This document shows positions 45,803 to 56,399 of a stretch of 64,000 nt of DNA, one piece after another. The notes under the pieces are model-generated. The model was not told the DNA's origin and did no database searches. It was given only the letters and a program-made list of their open reading frames with translations. Numbering within the stretch: position 1 is the first letter of the stretch; each line of letters begins with the position of its first letter. The translations under genes were made by a program, and so were the position numbers. Source of the DNA: an uncultured Gammaproteobacteria bacterium (lineage in GTDB: Bacteria > Pseudomonadota > Gammaproteobacteria > Enterobacterales > Psychrobiaceae); the NCBI GenBank assembly GCA_937139475.1, contig CAKZQF010000137.1:24203-88202 (forward strand), given 5' to 3'.

Positions 45803-46318
45803 ATGAAATTAGAAATAAAAATCCGAAAGGAAAGAGCACAAGATTCCAGTGCCGTTGAACAGATAAATAAAGCGGCCTTTGAAACTGCTGCCGAGTCAAA
45901 ACTCGTTACATCCTTGCGACAACAAGCACGACCATTTATCTCTCTTGTTGCACAAAGCGCGGGTAACATTATTGGCCATATTATGTTTTCTCCGGTTACT
46001 CTGGGCGATGAGAGTGCGGTGAAAATTATGGGGTTAGCTCCCATGGCTGTATTACCAGAGCATCAGCGAAAAGGTATTGGAACAGAGCTGGTACGTGTGG
46101 GCCTTGATGAATGTCGCAAGCAGGGTTTTGGGGCGGTTGTTGTTTTGGGACACCCTGACTATTATCCTCGTTTTGGGTTTGTTCCTGCCATTGGTTTTGG
46201 CATTGGCTGTGAATATGATGTGCCCGAGAATGTATTTATGGCGATCGAGCTCCAACCGGGATATTTAAACAACCTGCAGGGAAAAGTTAAGTATCATGAG
46301 GCCTTTGAGAGCGTATAA
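45803..46318 (+). CDS. GNAT family N-acetyltransferase
   Basis: 171 residues from the ATG at 45803; an upstream ATG at 45776 would add nine residues. The acetyl-CoA binding motif is LAVLPEHQRKGIGTELV-like (APMAVLPEHQRKGIGTEL), followed by VVVLGHPDYYPRFGFVPA as in YhbS-type acetyltransferases. Substrate unknown; family members acetylate amines of small molecules or proteins. It stands alone between the SapC gene and the cysteine cluster. Confidence 0.8.
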   Translation: MKLEIKIRKERAQDSSAVEQINKAAFETAAESKLVTSLRQQARPFISLVAQSAGNIIGHIMFSPVTLGDESAVKIMGLAPMAVLPEHQRKGIGTELVRVGLDECRKQGFGAVVVLGHPDYYPRFGFVPAIGFGIGCEYDVPENVFMAIELQPGYLNNLQGKVKYHEAFESV

Positions 46319-46441
46319 CAAGGTAGTGCAGCTAACTTACTCGAAGATTATGCTCCTTTAAGGCTTACTGCGCTTTCTTTGTCGCGCTTGCTTAAATCAA
46401 AAACGCCGCTTATCCTTAATATATTCGTCTTCAAAAATTAT

Positions 46442-46465
46442 TGTCTTTTTAGTAGCTAAAAGACA
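46442..46465 (+). promoter_or_regulatory. Hairpin next to the cysM ribosome site
   Basis: TGTCTTTTTAG pairs with CTAAAAGACA (one bulged T) across a 3-base loop, ending two to three bases before the GGGG/GGA ribosome-binding stretch of cysM. It could modulate translation of the cluster or be a leftover terminator-like stem; no known riboswitch was recognised. Confidence 0.4.
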
Positions 46466-46475
46466 GGGGATTGGA

Positions 46476-47369
46476 ATGGATTTGCTCGGTTTGATCGGCA
46501 ATACGCCATTAATTGATTTGGGTTTTCTTAGCCCACGCCCCGATCATGTCCAATTATTTGCCAAGGCGGAATGGCTCAACCCCGGCGGTTCACTCAAAGA
46601 CAGACCCGTCAAATCAATGCTTACACAAGCGATCGACTCAGGTCTACTCACTCCCGACAAGACCATATTAGACTCTAGCAGCGGCAATGCAGGTATTTCT
46701 TATGCAATGATCGGCGCAGCTTTTGGCTACAAAGTCACGATAGTTATTCCTGGCAATGCCAGCGAAGAGCGCAAAATGCGAATGCGGGCTCATGGGGCAA
46801 CATTAATCGAGACAGACCCTCTCGAAGGATACGACCAAGCACTACGCCATGTTCGCGCGCTGTATGCAAAAGAGCCAGCAAACTACTTCTTTTGTGATCA
46901 GTATAGTAATCAGAGTAATGTGCTCGCTCATTATCATCATACTGGCGCTGAATTGTTATCCCAAATGCCAAAACCCATCAGTCATTTTGTCTGCGGCGTC
47001 GGTACGGGTGGCTCATTAACTGGTATCGCCCGTCGCTTAAAAGAAAATAACAGCCACATTAAAATTATTGGTGTGCGCCCTCAGGTTTGGCCGGGCATTG
47101 AAGGACTTAAACCCTTAGGCTCAGGGGATGACATTGTTCCCGCCATCTACGACTCTTCTTTAGTTGATCATTGGATCGACGTTAGCAGTGATGAAGCAAA
47201 AATGATGTGCCAGACATTAGCCGAGCACGGTTACTTTGTTGGGCAGTCCTCAGGGGCTTACCTTGCCGCTTGCCAGACACTAATGGCTAGCTTATCTCAT
47301 GGCGTGGTAACAACTTTATTATGTGATGGAGGGGAGCGCTATTTTAGTACGAGGTTATGGCAATCATGA
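46476..47369 (+). CDS. cysM: Cysteine synthase of the CysM type
   Basis: 297 residues of the fold-type II PLP family. GNTPLIDL, the PLP lysine in GGSLKDRP, SSSGNAGIS and GVGTGGSLTGIAR (phosphate-binding loop) are intact. In Mycobacterium tuberculosis CysM uses O-phosphoserine and a protein thiocarboxylate (CysO-COSH). Aligned by eye, the arginine that helps select O-phosphoserine there is replaced by a lysine in GLKPLGSG, still a basic residue. The next two genes encode a JAMM protease and a CysO-like carrier, so thiocarboxylate-dependent cysteine synthesis is the best inference; a free-sulfide CysM cannot be excluded. Confidence 0.88.
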   Translation: MDLLGLIGNTPLIDLGFLSPRPDHVQLFAKAEWLNPGGSLKDRPVKSMLTQAIDSGLLTPDKTILDSSSGNAGISYAMIGAAFGYKVTIVIPGNASEERKMRMRAHGATLIETDPLEGYDQALRHVRALYAKEPANYFFCDQYSNQSNVLAHYHHTGAELLSQMPKPISHFVCGVGTGGSLTGIARRLKENNSHIKIIGVRPQVWPGIEGLKPLGSGDDIVPAIYDSSLVDHWIDVSSDEAKMMCQTLAEHGYFVGQSSGAYLAACQTLMASLSHGVVTTLLCDGGERYFSTRLWQS

Positions 47370-47809
47370 CGATTAAAATTAGTCACCACATTAAATTCTC
47401 CATGCTAGAACACGCTAAGAGCTGTTACCCCAATGAATGCTGCGGTTTTATTATTGGCCACTCGATAGAAACTAGCGACGGCAGTGACAGTGTTAAAGGG
47501 CTATATTATATGCCTTGTAATAATCGTCAACAGCACAATACACGGCGCCGTTTCCTCATCGATCCCGATGCCTATCAAGAAGCAGAAGATGAGGCAGACG
47601 AGCGAGGACAAAGGATAATTAGCATCGTTCACTCCCATCCCAATCACTCAGACTTACCATCTGAATTTGACCGCACGCACGCTTGGCCAGGGCTAAGTTA
47701 TATTATTATTTCAGTGTATGACGGTCGTGTTCACAGCTATAACTCGTGGCGTTTAACGGATGATCGCACTCGGTTTGAAGAAGAAAACATAATTCGAGGA
47801 GACGCATGA
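47357..47809 (+). CDS. JAMM/MPN+ metalloprotease (Mec-like)
   Basis: 150 residues with a complete JAMM zinc site: E27 in YPNECCGF, H92 and H94 in VHSHPNHSD, S102 and D105 in PSEFD. In mycobacteria the homologue Mec hydrolyses the CysO-cysteine adduct to release cysteine, and in other prokaryotic systems such enzymes trim ubiquitin-like carriers after Gly-Gly. It overlaps the cysM end by 13 bases and the fusion gene starts one base after its stop, so all three genes form one translation unit. A second ATG three codons downstream is an alternative start. Confidence 0.88.
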   Translation: MAIMTIKISHHIKFSMLEHAKSCYPNECCGFIIGHSIETSDGSDSVKGLYYMPCNNRQQHNTRRRFLIDPDAYQEAEDEADERGQRIISIVHSHPNHSDLPSEFDRTHAWPGLSYIIISVYDGRVHSYNSWRLTDDRTRFEEENIIRGDA

Positions 47810-47810
47810 T

Positions 47811-49247
47811 ATGAACGTTATTATTAAGATACCCTCACCTCTCAGGCGGTTCACGCAAGAGGCATCTCAAGTAGAAATCGAGGCCAAACATGTTGGCGAG
47901 GCACTTGAGCAATTGTGCTTATCTTATCCTGAAATAAAGCGGCAACTCCTTGATGAACATGGCGAGCTACGTAACTTCGTCAATGTATTCTATAACAAAG
48001 TTGATATAAGGACTTTACAAGGAAAGGCGACTTTACTTCAACCAGACAGTGAGTTACGTATTGTGCCGGCGATCGCTGGCGGTAGCGGTTTGGAAAACTC
48101 ACCATTTGATACGATCCTAAGTAGCGACGAACTGAGTCGATACAACCGCCATTTATTACTGCCTGAGATAGGCGTGAAAGGTCAGGAGCAGTTAAAGCAA
48201 GCCAGTGTGTTGGTTGTTGGTGCGGGAGGCCTTGGTTGCCCCGTTGTCTTGTATCTCGCTGCAGCAGGCATCGGCCGAATAGGAATCATCGATGGTGATA
48301 TTGTCGATGAATCTAATTTACAACGCCAAATTCTTTACACCATCGGCGATGTGGGTAGCTCTAAAGCTGACTGCGCTGAGTCTCATTTGTATCAGCTTAA
48401 CCCCTACATAAAAATTGACAGCTACAGAGAGACATTGAGCAGTGAAAATGCATTAGCGATAATTGAGCAATATGATTTTGTGATCGATGGTACTGATAAT
48501 TTTCCCACTCGATATTTGGTTAATGATGCCTGCGTGTTACTCCATAAACCGAATATTTATGGCAGTATTTTCCGTTTTGACGGACAGGCGACCGTATTTA
48601 ATTATAAGGATGGCCCCTGTTACCGCTGCTTATACCCAGAGCCGCCACCGCCTGGGCTGGTACCTTCATGCGCAGAAGGAGGTGTTTTAGGTGTGTTGCC
48701 AGCGATAATAGCATCGGTTCAAGCGACAGAAGCGATTAAGATGATCACAAAAATCGGTAAGCCGCTAAATCAACGTCTGCTGCTATATGATGCGTTGAAT
48801 ATGGAGTTTGATAGCTTAGCGATTGAGAAAAACCCCAACTGTCCGTTATGTGGTGAGCAGCCAACAATAACAACCCTTGGTGATTATCAGCAATTTTGCG
48901 GACTAAGCGGAAGTGAAAATGAACCTTTATATCAACAAATGACACCGGAGCAGGTGCTCGCACAAATGGTGGCAGAACCTGCCACGGTGTTAATTGATGT
49001 TAGAGACCCCTATGAACGGGCGATTTGTACTATCCCCGGAAGCCTGCATATTCCAATGCAAGATATTGAGTTAAAAATGGCTCAGTTCTCAGTTGAACAA
49101 CCCTTAGTATTTCATTGCAAAATGGGAGGACGTTCAGCCAAGGTCTGCCAGCAATTTATTGACAAGGGCTATACTAACATTATCAACTTAAATGGTGGGA
49201 TTTTGGCCTGGGTTGATCTAATTGATCCGACGATGACACGCTATTAA
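47811..49247 (+). CDS. Fused CysO-like sulfur carrier, MoeZ/ThiF E1-like enzyme and rhodanese
   Basis: 478 residues in three parts. Residues 1-91 are a ubiquitin-like carrier close to mycobacterial CysO: NVIIKIPSPLRRFT at the start, FVNVFYNKVDIR in the middle and PAIAGG (Gly90-Gly91) at its end. Residues about 105-350 are an E1-like adenylyltransferase with VVGAGGLGCP, D-rich DGDIVDESNLQRQ, C287 in VPSCAEGGVLG, and zinc cysteines C270, C273, C344 and C347. Residues about 375-478 are a rhodanese with C436 in VFHCKMGGRSA. The E1 would adenylate the carrier tail and the rhodanese supply sulfur. Unusually, the carrier tail is not a free C terminus, so either proteolysis by the adjacent JAMM enzyme exposes it or a separate carrier exists. 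Confidence 0.9.
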   Translation: MNVIIKIPSPLRRFTQEASQVEIEAKHVGEALEQLCLSYPEIKRQLLDEHGELRNFVNVFYNKVDIRTLQGKATLLQPDSELRIVPAIAGGSGLENSPFDTILSSDELSRYNRHLLLPEIGVKGQEQLKQASVLVVGAGGLGCPVVLYLAAAGIGRIGIIDGDIVDESNLQRQILYTIGDVGSSKADCAESHLYQLNPYIKIDSYRETLSSENALAIIEQYDFVIDGTDNFPTRYLVNDACVLLHKPNIYGSIFRFDGQATVFNYKDGPCYRCLYPEPPPPGLVPSCAEGGVLGVLPAIIASVQATEAIKMITKIGKPLNQRLLLYDALNMEFDSLAIEKNPNCPLCGEQPTITTLGDYQQFCGLSGSENEPLYQQMTPEQVLAQMVAEPATVLIDVRDPYERAICTIPGSLHIPMQDIELKMAQFSVEQPLVFHCKMGGRSAKVCQQFIDKGYTNIINLNGGILAWVDLIDPTMTRY

Positions 49248-49257
49248 AAGAGGATAG

Positions 49258-49284
49258 AGGTGTGGTCCCTGTCAAAACACACCT
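49258..49284 (+). terminator. Terminator-like hairpin after the fusion gene
   Basis: AGGTGTG pairs with CACACCT across a 13-base loop, followed by TTATCAATTT. It sits in the short gap between two convergent genes. A second small stem (TAGGC/GCCTA, 49294-49312) may serve the opposite strand. Confidence 0.4.
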
Positions 49285-49309
49285 TTATCAATTTAGGCAT
49301 AATTTACGC

Positions 49310-51658
49310 CTATAAAGTAGCTAACTCCTTTAAACCAAGGTCGAGTACGTTAACAAACGTATCAGCATCCGCTCTACTAAAAGCCAGTGGAGGCTTAATT
49401 TTAAGAATGTTGTAGAACGGCCCTTCTGTACTTAGCAAGATATGATGTTGCTTAAAGAACTCCACCAATTTAGCTGTTTTATCCGTTGCTGGTGCTTTAG
49501 TCACGCGATCCTCAACTAACTCAACCCCGATAAATAAGCCTAAGCCACGAACATCACCAATTAAACTGTGCTTGTGTGCAAGCGCGTTGAGCTTAGCTTG
49601 AAAGTACGCACCAGTTTCCAAGGCGTGGGCCTGAAGTTTTTCATCTTTAATCACATCAAGTACAGCGCTACCAATGGCACAGGATACTGGATTACCGCCA
49701 AAGGTATTAAAGTATTCCATTCCAGTAACAAAAGCTTGGGCAATTTCCTGGGTGGTAATGACAGCCGCCATTGGGTGTCCGTTACCAATTGGTTTACCTA
49801 AAGTAACAATATCGGGTACTACATTTTGTGTTTCAAATGCCCACATATGCGTGCCAACCCGGCCAAAGCCCACCTGTACTTCATCGGCGATACAAACACC
49901 ACCTGCGGCGCGAACTTTCCCATAGACTTCATTTAAGTAGCCTTGGGGCATGATTATTTGTCCCGCAACACCTTGCAGTGATTCACAAATAAAGGCACTT
50001 GGCTTTTTGCCCTGCTGGCTAAGCTTGGCCAGGGTTTTCTCAACGCTTTGCGCGTAGCTTTTAGCACTATCGAGGCAGTCACCTTGATACTTTCCTCGGT
50101 ATGGATCAGGCAAGTCCACAACGTGAACATAATCAGCAGCGCCTTCACCGCCAGGTCCATCAAATTTATAAGGGCTAGCTTCAATGCACGCATTGGTGTT
50201 GCCATGATAAGCACCGTCAACCACCAGCAATTCTTTAGATTGGGTGTAGCAGCGTGCTAGGCGAAAGGCGAGCTCATTTGCCTCACTGCCTGAGTTAACC
50301 AGCATACAGACCGACAGCTCTTTTGGCATCGTTGCCAGCAGCTTATCGGCATAATTGACGATATTGTCATGTAGATATCGAGTGTTGGTATTAAGCTTGG
50401 CTAACTGCGCCTGACCTGCTGCAACCACTTTCGGGTGACAATGGCCAACGTGACAAACATTGTTCACCATATCGAGATAGCCCTGCCCTTGTTCATCAAA
50501 CAAGTATGCTCCTTGGCCACGAACAATTTTAAGTGGCTCATTGTAGCTAAGGCTGAGTGTCTTTCCCAAATGCTGTTTGCGGTAATTGGTAATAGCCTCT
50601 TTCGATTGACCACTATCAACATTTAGACCGCAGGCATGGCGCAACTGACATAGCACAGCATATGGGTTAAGTGTATTTAGCTTCTCAAGTAACTCTCTGG
50701 CCGGTTGCACCGACACCAGTAAGTATTCATTTTCAGGGTTGTTTTTAATCGCTAATGCGCTATTACAAATGGTGGTGCATAGGCGCATTGCCACTAGTGA
50801 AAACAATACTTCCAATTCAACATCTTTAAGTGGACGCACCTGATGATAGCCACTAACGATTGCTTTTAGTGTATCAATCACATCATATGGCGCTGCCTTC
50901 TCCCCCATCAGGGCATAGGCACAGGCAATTGCCAGTTCATTAACTGTTTGGCTATATACCATATCGCCAAAATCAATTAGCCCGCTAATTTTATGGGGAT
51001 TATTAACATCATCGATAAGCAGGTTGTAGTCGTTTGCATCGTTGTGAATAATGCTTTGCGGTAACTGCGAAATCAGCGGCATAGTTTGGGTTTGATATAA
51101 CCTAAGGTACTTTTCAACCAATGGCCGCTGAGTGTCATCAAGCAAACCTTTTTTACTCATGCACACGCGATAGCCCTGGGCTAAGTCCCAGTCCAAGTAG
51201 CGATAGGCGCCGGCATGTTCAAAATCGCTTAGTGCATTATCAATGTTGCCGACAAATTTTCCTAAATCTGTCCATAACATATCGTTGTGCATCCGTGTGT
51301 CGGCTTGAGCATAAAACTGGCCCGGAAGAAATGACAACACGCGTAAGAAAAAGACCAGCCCCCCAGCATCGACTATCTCGACAATAGATTGTCCTTGATT
51401 GCTTTTACATACAGCGGGTACCGCGCAGTGCTTGCTCGTTAGGTGCTCCATTGCCGCATTTTGCATTGCAAGCTCAAGCTTTGGCTCAGCAATATTGGCA
51501 ACCTTAACAATGAATTGCTGTTCGTTATCAACGGTTAGAATAAGGTTTTGATCACAATAACCAGGCAAAGCCTTTAAGCTACCGGCGAGATTGTAATGCT
51601 GATTCAGACAGCTCAGAATGTCACTGTCTGTAAATTGCGGAGTCATTTCAACGGTCAT
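49310..51658 (-). CDS. Kinase/PLP phospholyase fusion (hydroxylysine kinase plus AGXT2L-like)
   Basis: 782 residues. Residues 1-340 are an aminoglycoside-phosphotransferase-fold kinase with [12 protein letters not shown] (H205, D207) and LIDFGD (D229, D232). Residues about 365-782 are a class III aminotransferase-fold domain with GSEANE, YHGNT, D592 in ADEVQVG and PLP lysine K622 in [10 protein letters not shown]. In animals the same two activities, hydroxylysine kinase and phosphohydroxylysine phospholyase, are separate proteins that make aminoadipate semialdehyde; the related ethanolamine-phosphate phospholyase is the main alternative. Saccharopine genes 8 kb away feed the same semialdehyde, supporting but not proving the hydroxylysine reading. 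It is convergent with the cysteine cluster. Confidence 0.85.
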   Translation of the reverse strand: MTVEMTPQFTDSDILSCLNQHYNLAGSLKALPGYCDQNLILTVDNEQQFIVKVANIAEPKLELAMQNAAMEHLTSKHCAVPAVCKSNQGQSIVEIVDAGGLVFFLRVLSFLPGQFYAQADTRMHNDMLWTDLGKFVGNIDNALSDFEHAGAYRYLDWDLAQGYRVCMSKKGLLDDTQRPLVEKYLRLYQTQTMPLISQLPQSIIHNDANDYNLLIDDVNNPHKISGLIDFGDMVYSQTVNELAIACAYALMGEKAAPYDVIDTLKAIVSGYHQVRPLKDVELEVLFSLVAMRLCTTICNSALAIKNNPENEYLLVSVQPARELLEKLNTLNPYAVLCQLRHACGLNVDSGQSKEAITNYRKQHLGKTLSLSYNEPLKIVRGQGAYLFDEQGQGYLDMVNNVCHVGHCHPKVVAAGQAQLAKLNTNTRYLHDNIVNYADKLLATMPKELSVCMLVNSGSEANELAFRLARCYTQSKELLVVDGAYHGNTNACIEASPYKFDGPGGEGAADYVHVVDLPDPYRGKYQGDCLDSAKSYAQSVEKTLAKLSQQGKKPSAFICESLQGVAGQIIMPQGYLNEVYGKVRAAGGVCIADEVQVGFGRVGTHMWAFETQNVVPDIVTLGKPIGNGHPMAAVITTQEIAQAFVTGMEYFNTFGGNPVSCAIGSAVLDVIKDEKLQAHALETGAYFQAKLNALAHKHSLIGDVRGLGLFIGVELVEDRVTKAPATDKTAKLVEFFKQHHILLSTEGPFYNILKIKPPLAFSRADADTFVNVLDLGLKELATL

Positions 51659-51729
51659 GATTACACCTAGCTATAATACTCATCAGATAAAGTTATACCA
51701 ATTACAAGCTCATCTTGTTGGTATCAATA

Positions 51730-51779
51730 CAAAAATAAAAAGCCTAAGTCCCCACCACAGCAAGCCGGAGAGACTTAGG
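51730..51779 (-). terminator. Intrinsic terminator after the beta-galactosidase gene
   Basis: On the minus strand, CCTAAGTC pairs with GACTTAGG across a long loop of about 21 bases, followed by CTTTTTATTTTT. It lies roughly 60 bases past the lacZ stop and before the kinase-fusion start. Confidence 0.6.
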
Positions 51780-51836
51780 AAAAAGGTAAAAATTTGCGCT
51801 ACTTTTCAATAAACAAAGCAGCGCGCGAACTGATCG

Positions 51837-55016
<3,180 letters not shown>

Positions 55017-55230
55017 CTAACAATACTATTTATAATACAATTAAAAGTTGTAAGCGCAAGTTATTTCTAACACGCAAATAAAATGCCTTGCCAATAGCCT
55101 GTTAACTCACTACTTCGCAATACAATGTGATATGAGGAACAGAATCAGCACTTAGTTAGAGATTAAGCTAGTGTATTGATGAGGAGTCATTTATCATACA
55201 AATAATTAACTAACTAACCAATCTGAGCGT

Positions 55231-55953
55231 ATGGAATCTTCACACCGCAATTTAACCCAACAACTCGTGCATGAGTTAGGTAAAAAAATTATTCAAGGTA
55301 AGTATCAAGTTGGCCATAGCCTCCCCTCTGAAGCTGAGCTTTGCGAGCAATTTAACATCAGCCGCACCGCCACACGCGAAGCAGTTAAAATGTTAACGGC
55401 CAAGGGGCTAATAAACTCGAGGCCTCGTCAGGGGATTAAAGTACTTGAACCTAAACATTGGAACTTGTTTGATGTTGACGTACTCGATTGGATCCTATTG
55501 GGCAAACCAGATCTTTACTTGCTAAGGCACTTTCTTCAATTGCGTCAAGCGATAGAACCAGAAGCGGCTGCATTAGCAGCGCAATATGCAACTGAAGATG
55601 AATTAAGCGCAATTGAGAATGCACTAGTTAGAATGAAGCATGCCACCAGTGGCGATGATGATACACATGAAGCGGATATTGAATTCCATCAAAGTGTGTT
55701 GGCCGCTAGTAACAACCCATTTTTCATCCAGCTTAAAAACTTCATTACGACCGCGCTCAAGGTCAACATTCGCTTCACCAATAGAATGATTGCGGTGACA
55801 CAGGAAGAGTATCAAGCCCACGTCGATATTTTTGAACACATTAAGAACAAACGCGACAAGCAGGCCTACGATGCGTCACTTATCACTCAACGAGCCACCT
55901 TGGCTATTGTTAACAAACAAATAGCACAGTTAGAGCAAGAAAAAAATGCTTAG
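55231..55953 (+). CDS. FadR-type GntR family transcriptional regulator
   Basis: 240 residues. An N-terminal winged helix (about 8-75) with YQVGHSLPSEAELCEQFNISRTATREAVKMLTAKGLI is followed by an all-helical FCD ligand domain with the metal-type residues in IEPEAAALAAQ, EADIEFHQSVLAASNNPFF and YQAHVDIFEHI. It resembles DgoR-like sugar-acid regulators, DNA-binding repressors that respond to sugar acids. Position between lacZ and a TonB receptor suggests control of galactoside use. The palindromes upstream of the receptor are plausible operators. Confidence 0.88.
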   Translation: MESSHRNLTQQLVHELGKKIIQGKYQVGHSLPSEAELCEQFNISRTATREAVKMLTAKGLINSRPRQGIKVLEPKHWNLFDVDVLDWILLGKPDLYLLRHFLQLRQAIEPEAAALAAQYATEDELSAIENALVRMKHATSGDDDTHEADIEFHQSVLAASNNPFFIQLKNFITTALKVNIRFTNRMIAVTQEEYQAHVDIFEHIKNKRDKQAYDASLITQRATLAIVNKQIAQLEQEKNA

Positions 55954-56285
55954 AGCAACCGCTAATAATCAGTCATCACTCGTTAGTTAGGTGGCTCACA
56001 AAGTGCGCTATCCCCTTCTCGATAGCGCAGAAGCCAGCTCGCCATTATTTCAACATTAAATTAACAAGAGCCACTCTGGCTCACCTACACATTTACCTGC
56101 TAAGGTTTATCTAACCTTCAACCTTAAGCCACTCCGCAAACTACAAACATTCTAAAAACACCAAAAAGACACTACATAACAACACCTTGAAACTTACACC
56201 TTGAGTCAGGCTGATATTAATAATGCCCCCCTAAAGGTTGACAGAATTCCTGCTATGCAAAATTAAGTTACATATTGCACACGAT

Positions 56286-56303
56286 ATATTTTATACAAAA
56301 TAT
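56286..56303. promoter_or_regulatory. Palindrome 1 upstream of the TonB receptor
   Basis: ATATTTTATACAAAATAT is a near-perfect 18-base palindrome with one mismatched pair. Its TTATACAA core resembles the third site (TTGTATACAA), so it may be an operator for the same regulator; its AT-rich nature also makes chance possible. Confidence 0.35.
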
Positions 56304-56311
56304 TTACATTT

Positions 56312-56329
56312 TTTATACGATCGCATAAA
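56312..56329. promoter_or_regulatory. Palindrome 2 upstream of the TonB receptor
   Basis: TTTATACGATCGCATAAA is an 18-base palindrome with one mismatched pair, centred on CGATCG. It is spaced about 26 bases centre-to-centre from its neighbours, that is roughly two and a half helical turns. Confidence 0.35.
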
Positions 56330-56340
56330 CTCCCCAGCGC

Positions 56341-56352
56341 ATTGTATACAAT
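56341..56352. promoter_or_regulatory. Palindrome 3, candidate FadR-type operator
   Basis: ATTGTATACAAT is a perfect 12-base palindrome about 50 bases before the receptor start. FadR-subfamily regulators bind sites of the form TnGTn(0-3)ACnA, which TTGTATACAA fits. The adjacent GntR/FadR regulator is the obvious candidate ligand. Confidence 0.45.
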
Positions 56353-56399
56353 ATACCAACAAAGCGGTGCGACTATTCAAATAATTTTGTGGGGAAAAC

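Larger units (their letters stand above)
55954..56399. other. Gene-free regulatory region before the second TonB receptor
   Basis: 446 bases. Near its start TGCGCTATC pairs with GATAGCGCA (55999-56026), a hairpin without a T-run after the regulator gene. The right part has three palindromes (56286-56303, 56312-56329 and 56341-56352) and a GGGG ribosome site. No open frame or RNA gene was recognised. Confidence 0.6.
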
